A stretch of 64,000 nt of DNA, from the NCBI RefSeq assembly GCF_029227915.1, contig NC_079887.1, positions 18,599,650-18,663,649 of the forward strand, read 5' to 3'. Every line of letters starts with the position of its first letter. Position 1 is the first letter of the stretch. Below the pieces are notes generated by a model. That model was not told the DNA's origin. It saw only the letters and a list, made by a program, of their open reading frames with translations, and searched no databases. The position numbers were made by a program, and so were the translations under genes. This document shows, piece after piece, positions 19,220 to 30,500 of this stretch. Origin of the DNA: Hydractinia symbiolongicarpus (lineage: Eukaryota > Cnidaria > Hydrozoa > Anthoathecata > Hydractiniidae).

Positions 19220-19721
19220 TGCTTGGATCCCTGTCGATAAATGGTGGATATTTTTAGTATACAGATACAGGAACATGGTTGTCGCATAGGTACTGGAAGA
19301 TCATAGAAATACGTGTTTATTTTACCATCCCATTCTTTAATTTTTGTGTTCAGGTATCTACCATTCTTCACTGATGAGGTCGTGAACTCACTACCATATA
19401 ATTTCTCTATCCTGGCCAGGATACACTTACATTTTTCAAGCCATTCAGGATATTGATGTATGTCAAATGACATGGTAAGCGACGATCCATCGTCATATTT
19501 GGATGCACCATTGCTATATAACCCTCTCGGTGTTATGATTAACAATGATGATATCTTGTTATATCTTCATAACCAATGACAAAACGCTCATCCTTGCCTT
19601 TATTAGCATTAATCGGATTGCTAACTACAATATTCTCAATTTGACCCTCCTCTATGCTTAGTATAGATGGTTCGCTATAAAAATTCCTTGTTTCTACAGA
19701 TTCATTGCAAAATTTGAACAT
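19180..19721 (-). pseudogene. Polinton conserved protein, possible ssDNA-binding fold (frameshifted)
   Basis: A start at MFKFCNESVE is chosen by alignment with MFKFYGNDIE of the 52192 copy. Shared blocks are IENIVVSNPINANKGKDERF and GLYSNGASKYDDGSSLTMSF. A frame change lies near 19548. The C-terminus (KYGSEF-like region, KEWDGKINTYFYDLP, SKHYLQVLLEECKY) has the feel of small viral ssDNA-binding proteins, but this is a guess. It ends at a deletion junction with the penton gene. Confidence 0.45.
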
Positions 19722-19744
19722 CCCTTTATTTATAGAAATTGGAC

Positions 19745-19891
19745 TCCAACTAGGAATAATATACACCATCATAGGTGATCCACATGATATAGTGCTGCCA
19801 GCAAAGCATCCTTCCTTTTATGCTTAGCCTCCGTCCACACTTCTCGCATCTATCATATTTATCAAGTGCATTCGTCGCAATACTCAGTCAT
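19745..19891 (-). pseudogene. Small zinc-ribbon-like Polinton protein (frameshifted)
   Basis: It begins MTEYCDEC, then a TGA arises from a small deletion. The next frame reads DKYDRCEKCGRRLSIKGRML. The intact 53-codon relative is at 62344-62505. Paired CxxC-like motifs suggest metal binding. Confidence 0.55.
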
Positions 19892-19894
19892 CGT

Positions 19895-20340
19895 TTATTT
19901 ACTCCACAAGAGCTTGAAGTCCGCCTTTTCATCTTCCGAGAAGCACCAGCCTATAACTCTATCGGGATGCCACGCAATAGGAAGTATTTCTTCCTTAATC
20001 ATGGACTTTTCCTTCTTCCTCGATCGGTACGCATCAAGTACTTCGGGATCAATTTCATTATTTATCGCTTGATTCATGAACCAATCAAGAATATACGCGA
20101 GGGTACTTGGATTCCTCTTTGCGGCCTCGATACACATTTCTTGAGTCTTGAAATGATCTGGAACATGTCTGAGCATCCCTGGATACTCTCCAACCACCAT
20201 AGTGCACATATCCCACGTCTTGGACCTGTCGGGGTATACTTGAATAGCCAGGGGTTCTTTTGAACAGCACCATTGCACATTTCTTGAGTTTTGAAATGAT
20301 CTGGAACATACGTTACCACTGGAGGATCCTCTTCAACCAA
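19895..20340 (-). pseudogene. DUF4116-like repeat protein next to Polinton end (frameshifted)
   Basis: Repeats of about 25 residues of the form YVPDHFKTQEMC..AV..NPWL occur three to four times across a frame change near 20225. The tail is PIAWHPDRVIGWCFSEDE. I associate this repeat with DUF4116, common in giant viruses and protists. A gene of the same type occupies the same subterminal position in element 3. Function unknown. Confidence 0.55.
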
Positions 20341-20554
20341 TTTTTTCCATCTTTTTTTTCTTTAATTCATTATATAATTTTTTGATTCCAACTAACAATT
20401 TTTCTGGGAAAGTTGAATAATTTTTACTCATTTTCTGTATAATAGCATATATGCTATTGCGCATGCGTTTATGATGTCATGTATTTCTGGTATCTATTAT
20501 TATGTGTTGGTTATTGGCATTTAATATTATTATGTGTTATTATCAGCATATGAT

Positions 20555-20662
20555 TTACCGATTTTGGGTGGAGGTGGTGGTGGAAGTGGTGGAAGCGGGG
20601 TTTTGGGGGGTAAAGGTGTGGAAGGAGCGAAAACGTACTTATATTCACTCCCTACTACTACT
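20555..20662. repeat. Polinton element 1 right terminal repeat
   Basis: It matches 13701-13808, ends CCCTACTACTACT and is followed by GTGTT (20663-20667), the 5-bp target duplicate. A TGCGCATGCG box lies inside at 20458. Confidence 0.85.
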
Positions 20663-22179
20663 GTGTTTTTATAAAATCTTTGTAATCATTTAACATCTTA
20701 GAGCTTTGCACTAATTTCCTTTTTAACCATTTCATTCGTTGAAGTACCTGGAACTTATTGTTGACGAAGGTTACATTATTATCTCTAAAGGGCAAAGGCA
20801 GTTGGTAATGTCCATCAATCTTGCTGACATTGTTTTCCAAAAGTAAAAATATGAAATATTCTTGTGACATGCTATTGATGATAGAATGATCATCGAAGTC
20901 GAGTTGATACTTTGTTACTAGCATATCAGTCACCGATTGATCTATAACCTTGCTTGGAATGCAAAAGTTGTGTGAAGCAATCTCTAGGTCAGCAATATTT
21001 TTCACAACTATCTTTTACATTTCATACTTGATGGACTTTCTTCTGCTATGGGATCCATGATACATCAGCCAAGTTTCGTCCTATAAGCATAGGAACCTCA
21101 ATCTTTACTCGCAATTAATTCCTTGGGTTCTAATGTCAGAGGGCAATTTCTACCAATCAGTATCCCAATTTCTATATTATACCCATCTCGCGGCAGGTAT
21201 CGCTGAATAGCCTCCAGATACTTCCATTTTTTAATCTTTTTTTTGGTCTTGGCACCTCTTCTTTATCTACCGGAAGTTCATTTTGACTGGAACAGGGGGG
21301 TAACTTAATCCTTGATTCTCTTCCATTGATACTTGATGCATATTAACCATTAACTAATTTGCACTTGTTCGACGTTTCTCCATTGATTGTCTTGATGGAA
21401 ACCATCGCCTCAATACCATCTACTGCTTGTTCCTTCATTCCTCTTTCACTAATAAACGACCCTTGGCTACCATTGTCTAATAAGGCATGTGTTGGTTTTG
21501 TTGTGTAAACTTACAGGTACTACGCACAGGCTGATGACACATAAATCATGACCTTGATGATTGTGTTACATACACAATCATCAAGGTGATGATCCAGTGA
21601 ACATAATGGACAAGTACTTTTGGTTGCTGAAAAACGGAATACCTTCTTTTCTTTCTTAGATGTTCTCTCTGACAATGTCTGTGTCTCTATGTTTGCCTCC
21701 CTTAACAGAGTGGGTCATAAATGAGATCAACTTTGCGCCAGTAGTCTTTCTCACTTTTAGAGCCTGTCTGTTCCATCTGTCTAGCAAGTAGATATGCAAC
21801 TTTGAATGCAAGATCTGAATCAACTCTGGACTATCGTACCAACTAATGCCACTGTAAGTCAATGTAGCCTTAAACTTTACTAAGAAGGTGTAGAATCTGC
21901 TAAAACTGGATAAGAAACTCTACCTTCCTGGTTCATCAGAATCAAACATTTTGCATGGGTGCTCATAAAATTCTCAAAAAGCTTATTTAGAGAATTAAAC
22001 TTGTCTGTAAACAATTTCTTATCTCCATCCGACCTTACAAGTACTTCTAACTCACTTATCTGGAGTCTAGTGGACTTTTCCTGGCTTTTTCTGTTCTCCT
22101 GGAGTAAGCCAATCTCATACTGTCTACCCTTTTCGGTTAACTTTCGAGATCTTTTCGGAGTCAGAACTTCAAATGACAT
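20663..22179 (-). pseudogene. BEL/Pao retroelement gag-protease-RT start (broken)
   Basis: From the right: a Gag N-terminus (MSFEVLTPKRSRKLTEKG, 22179 down to 21880), more Gag (21862-21656), a zinc-knuckle-like CPLCSLDHHLDDC near 21600, and a protease-like ALLDNGSQGSFI near 21475. The link into reverse transcriptase follows (KIDGHYQLPLPFRD and QRMKWLKRKLVQSSKMLNDY, 21005-20663). Stops and frame changes break it. It ends exactly at the Polinton terminus, and the next part of the same protein is at 13809 on +. No LTR was delimited. Confidence 0.82.
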
Positions 22180-22699
22180 GCTTGCACAAGGTATGTCTCC
22201 GTTGTCTGACTAAATATTAGTTTACTATTAATGTCGCACACACACAAGTCGGCACTATTGCTTAGGTTCAAACGGAAATGGACTAATGCAACAAACAACA
22301 GGTTTTAAACCATAAACGCTAAATAAAAACACAAAACTTTACTTAAAAATACAAAAAGAGCAAATAATAAAAAGAAAGCAAACAAAAACGCACGAACAAA
22401 AATAGATATAGAAACATAAAAACAAAATCAAATATCTTACTAAACCACTTTCACAAACCACCACCAAACAACATCACACGCAAGCTATACACACATACTA
22501 AGTAACAACACACACACATGAATCCACTATATGCTAAAAATGTGAAACGCAACAAAAGTAATAAAAAAACAAAAGAACTTTACAAGTAAGACAATGGGCC
22601 GTTAACAGACATAAGAACAGAGGAACAAGGCAGCAATAACATACATTAAAATGCTAACATGTAACATAAAGTTAATGACGTGTAACATTTAACATAAAA
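22180..22699. other. A-rich spacer, no gene
   Basis: Low-complexity A/C-rich DNA between the BEL/Pao Gag start and the Penelope fragment. It may include the BEL/Pao leader or LTR, but I could not define ends. Confidence 0.4.
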
Positions 22700-23089
22700 C
22701 TTAAGGCTATGAACACACACCAGAAATAAAACTATACACACACTACAATATAAACACGATCTTCCAGGGGTGCCTAAACGCTGGCAATGCTGTGCCTCAG
22801 CAGCAGCAATAATAGCTTTATAAGAATGAAAAATGTGACAAGAAGACGCATGCAAGTATTGGTGCGTATCAGTTGGTTTAGTGTATAAATCATTGATAAG
22901 CTGGTTCCCCTGCTTAATGACCTTTCTATCTAAAAAATTGTTGCTTTTGCCGGAGTATTCAGCCGTAAATTTAATAGTGGCAGTTTCACCGTGTTGCCAT
23001 AACATAAAAATGTCGTCAATATATCTCCACCACACTAAAGGTTTTAAGCTATGTATCCCCAAAAACCTCTCCTTTAAACCCCTCTGCAT
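22700..23089 (-). pseudogene. Penelope-like element reverse transcriptase fragment
   Basis: The - frame reads LVWWRYIDDIFMLWQHGE, with the RT core YIDD. It then reads FLDRKV, LYTKPTDTHQYLHASSCH and HCQRLGT, the order characteristic of Penelope RT. About 120 codons remain. Upstream RT and the GIY-YIG endonuclease are absent. Confidence 0.85.
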
Positions 23090-24451
23090 TTAACAGCAAC
23101 CTTTACCTCTTTTCTTTTTTCCCCATAGTGCATTAGTCCCTTTAATTAGGCTCCCAAAGAACTCGTGCACTCTAAAATTTTTTCCTCTTTTCTTTAATGG
23201 CGCAACTGCCGGAGTGGCATCTTAAATAAATGTTACGCTATTGCTCTCCTCGCAAATACACACTAGCTCTTATTATTTGATAGAAAATATTGTACAGCTT
23301 GGGGAACTCCGTAAATATAACGGGTCTTAGGCGAATGGGATTTGACCTTCTGGGATATTGGCTGTACTTAAAACTTCAATCTGTCTTCTGCACACGCCGT
23401 CTAATTGGCATGCGTAGGAATTGTTTTATGTTTGTGGAATGTGATGTCCTTACTGTTAAGTATTATTTTTCATCATTACTTTCGGTGTTTTAATTTAATC
23501 CTATAAGTTAATCATTATTGTTTGATTTTAATTCGGGACTTGGTCTGAGAAATTATTGTGTTTATTGTCGATTGAAATTGGGGGTTTGCTCTGACGCATT
23601 AGTTTGCGTGTAAGCTTCGTATGAGAGAAACTCAATTTTAATATCTCGAAGAAAGCTTAGTTAACTCGGCAAGACTGAATCTGGTGCATATGAACCAGTG
23701 CTTTCTTCGAGTTTTTACTTTAGTCACATGACTAATTCAAGCCCGAAAGGTAACAAATCAGTTGCTATGGCTGTTTCTATTTCTGTAATCCGCTTCATCC
23801 CTCTATGTTATTTATATAACACAATAAATTTGTGTACAGCTGCCATTCGTGCAGTGTCGTCCACATCAACATTGTAATTGTAGATAAGGGGAGGTAGTTT
23901 CAGAGTTTTTGCGAAAGATTGCAGGTTTATAAGTTACTTGTTGACAAAATGAAAAAAATACCTTCGTACACATTTTTCATACACGAGGCTGAAATTACAG
24001 GAAGCTCATAGCCTCAGGCTCAACTCGCATTTTTCAGACTCTTTACTCGCAAAAATTTCTTCCACAAAAATTCCTTCTCGTCGGATTTGTAAGAAAAAAC
24101 AAGTTTGCATGTTTTCGTCATCCATAAAATTAAATTTCCAACCAAATTTATATTTTTGTTATTGGCAAAATTTAGCCGCATTTTCTTTCCGCAAAAATTT
24201 ACTCCCTTAAGGTCAACCACGAATGTTCAGATAAAACAAAGAATAGACAGTTTTTTTTGCTTAAAGTTACTATTATAGGCAAAAGAATGCATTGGATTGA
24301 TGTTGCTACGAACGACGGTACAAGAATCGATACGAAAGCAATTCACTCTTGCAGTCTGTTGTAGCGGTAACAGCACATCGGAGGAAAAAAACACAAAATC
24401 AAAATTCTAACTTAACAAATTTTCTTTTTCTCTTTAAAATTTTTTCATGCG
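23090..24451. other. Intergenic, no gene
   Basis: The notable item is a 12-base inverted repeat (CTCGAAGAAAGC near 23648 and its complement near 23700). Nothing else coding or repetitive is supported. Confidence 0.5.
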
Positions 24452-24457
24452 TTTATT
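24452..24457 (-). promoter_or_regulatory. MDH2 poly(A) signal
   Basis: AATAAA on the - strand, a few bases after the MDH2 stop codon. Confidence 0.6.
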
Positions 24458-24460
24458 GAA

Positions 24461-24520
24461 TTAATTATTTTTGCAGAATTCCTCTCCTTTAGCAATGTTG
24501 TCTTTCAACTCTGGCATGAG
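24461..24520 (-). CDS. MDH2: MDH2 exon 10
   Basis: [19 protein letters not shown] then TAA. Confidence 0.9.
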   Translation of the reverse strand, partial: LMPELKDNIAKGEEFCKNN

Positions 24521-27500
24521 CTAAAACAGAAAAAAAAATAATTGCATACATTATTTATTTGGTCATTTGAATTCCAGAAAATTCCAGTACAGGACTTTTC
24601 AGGACAATTTTTTATTTTTCCATTTTTAGGAGTTTTTTAAATACTTTTCGGAAAAGTTATTTCTGTAATCTTGATTGCTTTCCTCAATTTATTTAATTTA
24701 AAGATTTCAATATCTCGATTTACAAATTAAACCCAACATGATTACTTTCCAGTACCATTCCAGGACACCTTTAAATTTTGGTCAAAATTATAGAAATTTC
24801 TAGGAATGCCTTCACCATGAAAAAAACACGAACAGTATCTTTGAAAAGTTAGCGAAAACAAAAACAAAATTCAGAAGACGACGTTGACGAAGCCGAACTA
24901 ACCTCTTTCAACTTTTGTTTTTCAAATTCAGATAAATCACCCATTCCAAGATTCTTTTCTAAACCTTCAGGCTAAAAACAAAACCAATTTAATTTATTAG
25001 AGGTCAAATCTGCAAACGCAACATCTCAGAAATGGTGTCCGGTTCTTTAATAAAATGAATAGTTGAGTAAAATTTTAATTTATAAATTTTTGCAATAGGG
25101 TTACGGTGCATTTGCGTACGCATATTATTTATTTATTTATTCCAGATTTAGATTTTCCAAACTTCTTGATTTTGTAAAGGTATGTAAGTCTCCTGCTTTG
25201 CCCCTGATCAGGCAGACATCATGTTTCCATGAAATTTGTTAACAACTAAACAATTAAATTTTACCCCTAACAAAATAGGCGTGGCAAAATATAATGCTTC
25301 TGTGACATCAGATGCAACGTAGGCACATTCCACAACTCCTTTCTTGCCATTCATTGCTTCCAGGACAGAAAAACCGAAACGTGCACCTGCATACGCCATA
25401 GAAAGAGTTGCAGATCCCTGAAAACAAAAAAAAGATTTAGACAATTTTGCTTGAGTGGACATACGAGATATGCGGAAATCAAAACTGCGAATCACAGAGG
25501 TTTCAAAGGTTTATTTAAATTCAAAAGTTCCAAACTTAAAACTACGTTGCACGTATTTGACGAGCCTGTTTGAGCGCACTAGTCAACCGCACTAATAAAA
25601 GAGGAATATGCAACATAACAACCAATCTCCATAGCTGCACCTACAAGAAGATGTGCGTTATTTTTTTTCTGGCCAAACCATCCGTATTTTTGGCGGTTTG
25701 GAAGTTCAGACAAGTAAACTTTCAAAGCATTGGCAGTGAACAAATCAAAATTCAAACAACTTTCATCTTTATTATCACGAGATTAAGCATTAAGTGTGGC
25801 CAAAAACGCTTAAATAGAAACTGGTCTAACTTACAGCACCGGCTTTAGCTTCAACTACTTCAGTTCCAGCATTTTGTATTCTGTCAGTTAGTGATGCAAG
25901 CTCTTCTTCAGTGAAGGAAGTTTTTGGCACAAGTTGCGAAAGTAATGGCAAAATGGTGACACCAGAGTGGCCACCGATGACTGGAACGTTGGTTTTGGTG
26001 ATGTCTAAATCTTTTTTCTCTGCTACAAAGGTATTGGCACGAACAACATCTAGGGTTGTCACACCAAACATTCTAAAGTAGAAAATGGATACACTGTACC
26101 AAATATGCCATGCATCAAGAAAAGAAAAAAAAAGTACAGTAGTACAGCTATTTCCTAAAGAATTTCCCTGACTATTATACGATTTATAACACAACCTATG
26201 TGTTTGGTACCAGCAAGACAAAAAAAAAACACTCATCGAGTAAATCTTTTTTTGTCTCGGTGTCCTTGTTGTCTCTAAAGATTTGAATGCGATAAAAAAT
26301 GTTAATCGAGATTCTTTTATGCGTTTTCTTCGTTTGCCTCGTTTAATGTGCTCAATTGTCGCTGCAGCCACGTGAATTTATCTTCAAGAATAGATTTGTT
26401 TTTGTCTGAACCACGTTGTTGCTAAACCTGTTAACAGTGAGTAAGTGGAAGGATTACTTTATGTCTTATATGATATTAAACTTAGGACGGTTCCTGGCGT
26501 TGATCCAAAGGCCGCAATTTAGGGATGCATCGAAATTTGTAACTGGGAAGTTTTCTTGTGCCGTTGATACATTTTTTGAACTTTTTATTAATGCTGTATG
26601 TCAGTACTTGCCTTCTTGTGAAGAAGGATGTTACATGTTAAGGTTGTTATCTGATGCTAAGGTACATTATGTGGTCAATTATCTCTAAAGATTGCGTGTA
26701 TATACGGCTATGAAACTGCTTAAATTTTGTTGGTCTTGCCTTCCTGATCTAGCTTGTCGTAGTAGCTTTACTGATGTAGCTAGGGAGCTAAATACTATTT
26801 TTAAATTCCTCTAAAATTACTTTTACTAGCTATATATAAAGCTAGCCAGCTAGCTAGCTACACAAAATAGTGCTTTAATTACCTTTAAAAAACCTTTGTC
26901 CTGCTTTGCATAATTTTATCAACAAGGGTGCTGATAAGCCGCATACGCCGTAAAAAGTTAGGGCGAGTCCGGCGTTTCGAAAAAATTCAAGTATTGGCTC
27001 GAAAAAACTCGCATAACCCAGAAGATGCCCGAAAAAAGCGCCTTCTTCCAACTATCGTCCGCATTCTATGTTACAAGAAATTGCATTTCGTGAATTTCCG
27101 GACGAGTTAGGGAGAGTTCGTGTTTTTTATCTTCTGCAGAAAAGTTGTCGAAGCCTGACAAAAATTTATTGTTGCTTGCACTAAACAGTGAAGGTGAATC
27201 AATAATTAGCCAATAACATGATAGTTAGCCGTTGCATAACTATACGCTACCGACAGTATAATTGTTGTTACAGGCTTCTTTGTGTTCTTCACTTTTCATG
27301 TTTTTTCTTGAAATCAGAATAGTGTCTTTTTAAATAACATGACATACTGCTACAGTAACACTATTATCTTCTTGGCACAAGCGTTTCTTGTTCCTATTTT
27401 TGGTTTTAATTGAAGTACAACTTTATGTGGATCTATATAAATATAGATGGCTATGGGGAGATCGATAACGAAGAAATGTGTGTAAATTTAAGTCAAAAAA

Positions 27501-30500
27501 AATGATATCGTATAATTATACTGTATGCACCCTATATATAATAACTCTACATCGGCTAACCATTCTGTTACTGGCTAATTATCAGTTCTTTTTGAGTGCC
27601 CAATAGCCAGATATTTTGTTGAAAAAAATGGACCCCAATTTGCTTGAAAAACTTTCTTGACTTTACCTAAAGTATCACAATATATTTTTCTAAGATTACT
27701 TAGAAAAGACTTGATTATAAACTCTCATGAAAAGACCGTCAATTTATTAAATTTGACAAACTTATTAATTGTGCGTTTACCCTTTTTTGTTTCAACTTGT
27801 TGAATTCAATTTGAAATTTCAAAAGTTAGATATGTTCAACTTTTTGAATTTGTCAAACAAATCAATGACCAATAAAATTCCTCAAAATCAAAAAAGGATA
27901 ATAAACGATCAAATTTGTTCAACTCAATAAATTGATTTCACAAAATAAATCCTGTATTGTCCACAGGTTTGAAAATCATGGATCGCCTGCTTAAAATGTT
28001 ACTTGTTTAACAATGATATTGAAAGTCAGCTTGACTAAATTTATATGCATTAATAAATTCTCACTTCAAATCAAAAAGGGAGACAATAATTACACAACCT
28101 GGTATTAATTCAGTTCCTGGTAAAATTGTATTCTTGTTTCTTATTTTTAAATGTACTTTTTTTTCAGATCAACTGTTATCAAACCATGCACCATCAGCAT
28201 TATCGAAAAATCTTCAACGAGAGAGTAACTTTTAAAGGATTTTATTGGTAAATTATTGAGTAATAATTAATTGAAATTGAACTTGTTCAGATGTTGTTAT
28301 ATTCGAATCGTCAAGTTCATACATTAACAATCTGTATCCTAGAATTTCAAGAATTTTTCAGATCAGTTATAAAAATATCCAGTTAAAGTTTTTAGAATAT
28401 ATACTATATATATGCAAAAAATATATTTCTTAATTTTTATTTATTACGTTGTATTTTAGGTTAGTGACAATAATAATTGAGAATTAGGATACTTATGATT
28501 TGTTTACCCATTGTTCTCCGTTTTCAAAGTCTATAGTTCAAGTTTCAGAATCTTCCAGGCTAATGACGGAAATCTTCAAGCCGCAGGGCTTCTTATTTAT
28601 AATTTTTCCCCTGGGCAATAAGCTTATCCACAAGTCTCTATTCCATTCTGTTCTGCATTTCTGTTATCATACCCGTTACATGTTACATGAAACATCCACC
28701 ATTTTCCATTTGAAAATTCGAACCCATTCTAAATTCGTATTTTTTAAATCGTTAATAGCAATTCGGGGCGCATTAGTGGTAACTATGGCTAGTTTTAGGT
28801 AAAAAAAAGGTACCGACTGCGCGAAGAAAGACTGCTGAAACGAAAATAGCTTTTATTACTCTAACATTGTGTTAAAAATGCTTAGAAAACAACGTGCTAC
28901 AGACACCAACAAACTTGAGAGTAGTGGAAGAACTAAACTGTAACACTTTACACATAAATTTATTTGACCGATCTGTTAAAACAAGGCTTGTGTCAAAATT
29001 TAAATGAGCACTGATAAAGTCAGGAAACATTGGAAACAACATTGAGGGTAAGTGTTAGATTCTATAGTCATACTTAGATGGGTTGTACACTCCATGTTTC
29101 TTGTACACCTCTGACGCAATGGGAACTGTCGAGTTTACCTGAAAAAGAGGAAGCATTGCACTAATGTATTTGTATTTATAGTTTACATTTTTAGGCTGAA
29201 AAAATAAAAATTCTTTATTAACTTAAGCCAAATTTATCCAATTTCTATTAAACAGAAAGGATGTGGGTAAAAAGCTTTGCATTTTCCCAGTTAGTTCCGA
29301 TTGGTTAAAGCTACAGAAGGGTTAACTGTCTACGTCATAAACTGGTCTATATGACTTCAGTACATTACGTTACTTACGGATTAGTTATTCTAAGGTTTAA
29401 GCTTGTCTTATTTAGTTAAACTACCAACTATAACTAATATAAAACGAGTGTGACTTTAATAGATCATTTACAAAAACATATTTATTATCAGTTTATTTCA
29501 CTTGTCTCGAAAAAAACATGTAAACTAACTGATCTAATGCAGTAGTCACACTGAACAGTTACAATCATCTCTCATTTTACTAATATTAAATTAGCTACCG
29601 AAGTCACGCTATATGACGTAAACATTTAATCTATCTTTAATTTAACTATTCAGCGTGACTTAGGCTATTAAGTCTATGTACACCTAATGTTTATTGCTGA
29701 TACAGGATGTTGTTTGACAGAAAGGATAGTAGTTTTAGTGCTGCTTAACATTGTTACACTTACTGGGTTTGTAATGATTCCAACAATGGCATCTGGACAA
29801 TTTCTATAAATTGAGTGAAAAAAAACCATAGTGATAGGGAAAAGAAAAATAGATGTAGAAGTTAACATTGTGTCTAAACACTGGCACATTAGGAATAAAC
29901 AGCAGTCAATCTTTTTACCTCGCACAAGCATCTGCTAAGTTCATAGCAATGGATGCGTTGGTATTAAAGAGATCATCACGAGTCATTCCTAAGATTAAAA
30001 TCAATGACAGAAAAAATCTAGTAAAGTGTGAATATTTTCTGACATCCAGAAAGTTTTAAAAATCTTTAACAATAAAGAGGCACCCAAACTTTCTAGCTCC
30101 TTTCTTAATGCTAGCTTGAAGTACATTATGTCATCATAGCTAACACATTACTTGCTTTTTTAAATGTTTTATTTTTATTTTTCATAGTTTATATCTTTAC
30201 CTGGCTTACGTGGCATACCAGCAGGTATCAAGACCAGTGAGCATCCTTTCAAACATTCATCCAATTGTTCTGGACCAGTGTGAGATGAAACTTCACTAAG
30301 TGTCTCGATATGACTCAAATCTTTACCAACTCCTGTAAATTGTAGAAAACGTACGAAAATTGCCCACATACACAAAGTTTGTGTTGTTTACAGTTTCACT
30401 CGGCAAGCGTTTTTTATTCAGAAGGTTAGTAAAAATCTTTATTCTATGGCCAGTCTATCGGCAGCGTTGATCATCACGACCACGTAAGTGAACACACAAA

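Larger units (their letters stand above)
14037..20662 (+). mobile_element. Polinton element 1, right half
   Basis: The segment runs from a PolB C-terminal fragment to a terminus at 20662 (CACTCCCTACTACTACT). Genes up to 18310 are on +. After the divergent pair at 18648/18665 the remaining subterminal genes are on -. Integrase, major capsid and protease genes are absent. Their loss fits an internal deletion near 18300, because the - gene there lacks the C-terminal part seen in element 2. Confidence 0.82.

Noticed and set aside
9097-20662. Adenain-like cysteine protease expected in a Polinton
   Set aside because: Looked for a His-Asp/Glu-Cys protease pattern in all element pieces and found none in this window.
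23640-23710. Inverted repeat near the Penelope fragment as a hammerhead ribozyme
   Set aside because: The conserved CTGATGA and GAAA core elements were not found in the right arrangement.
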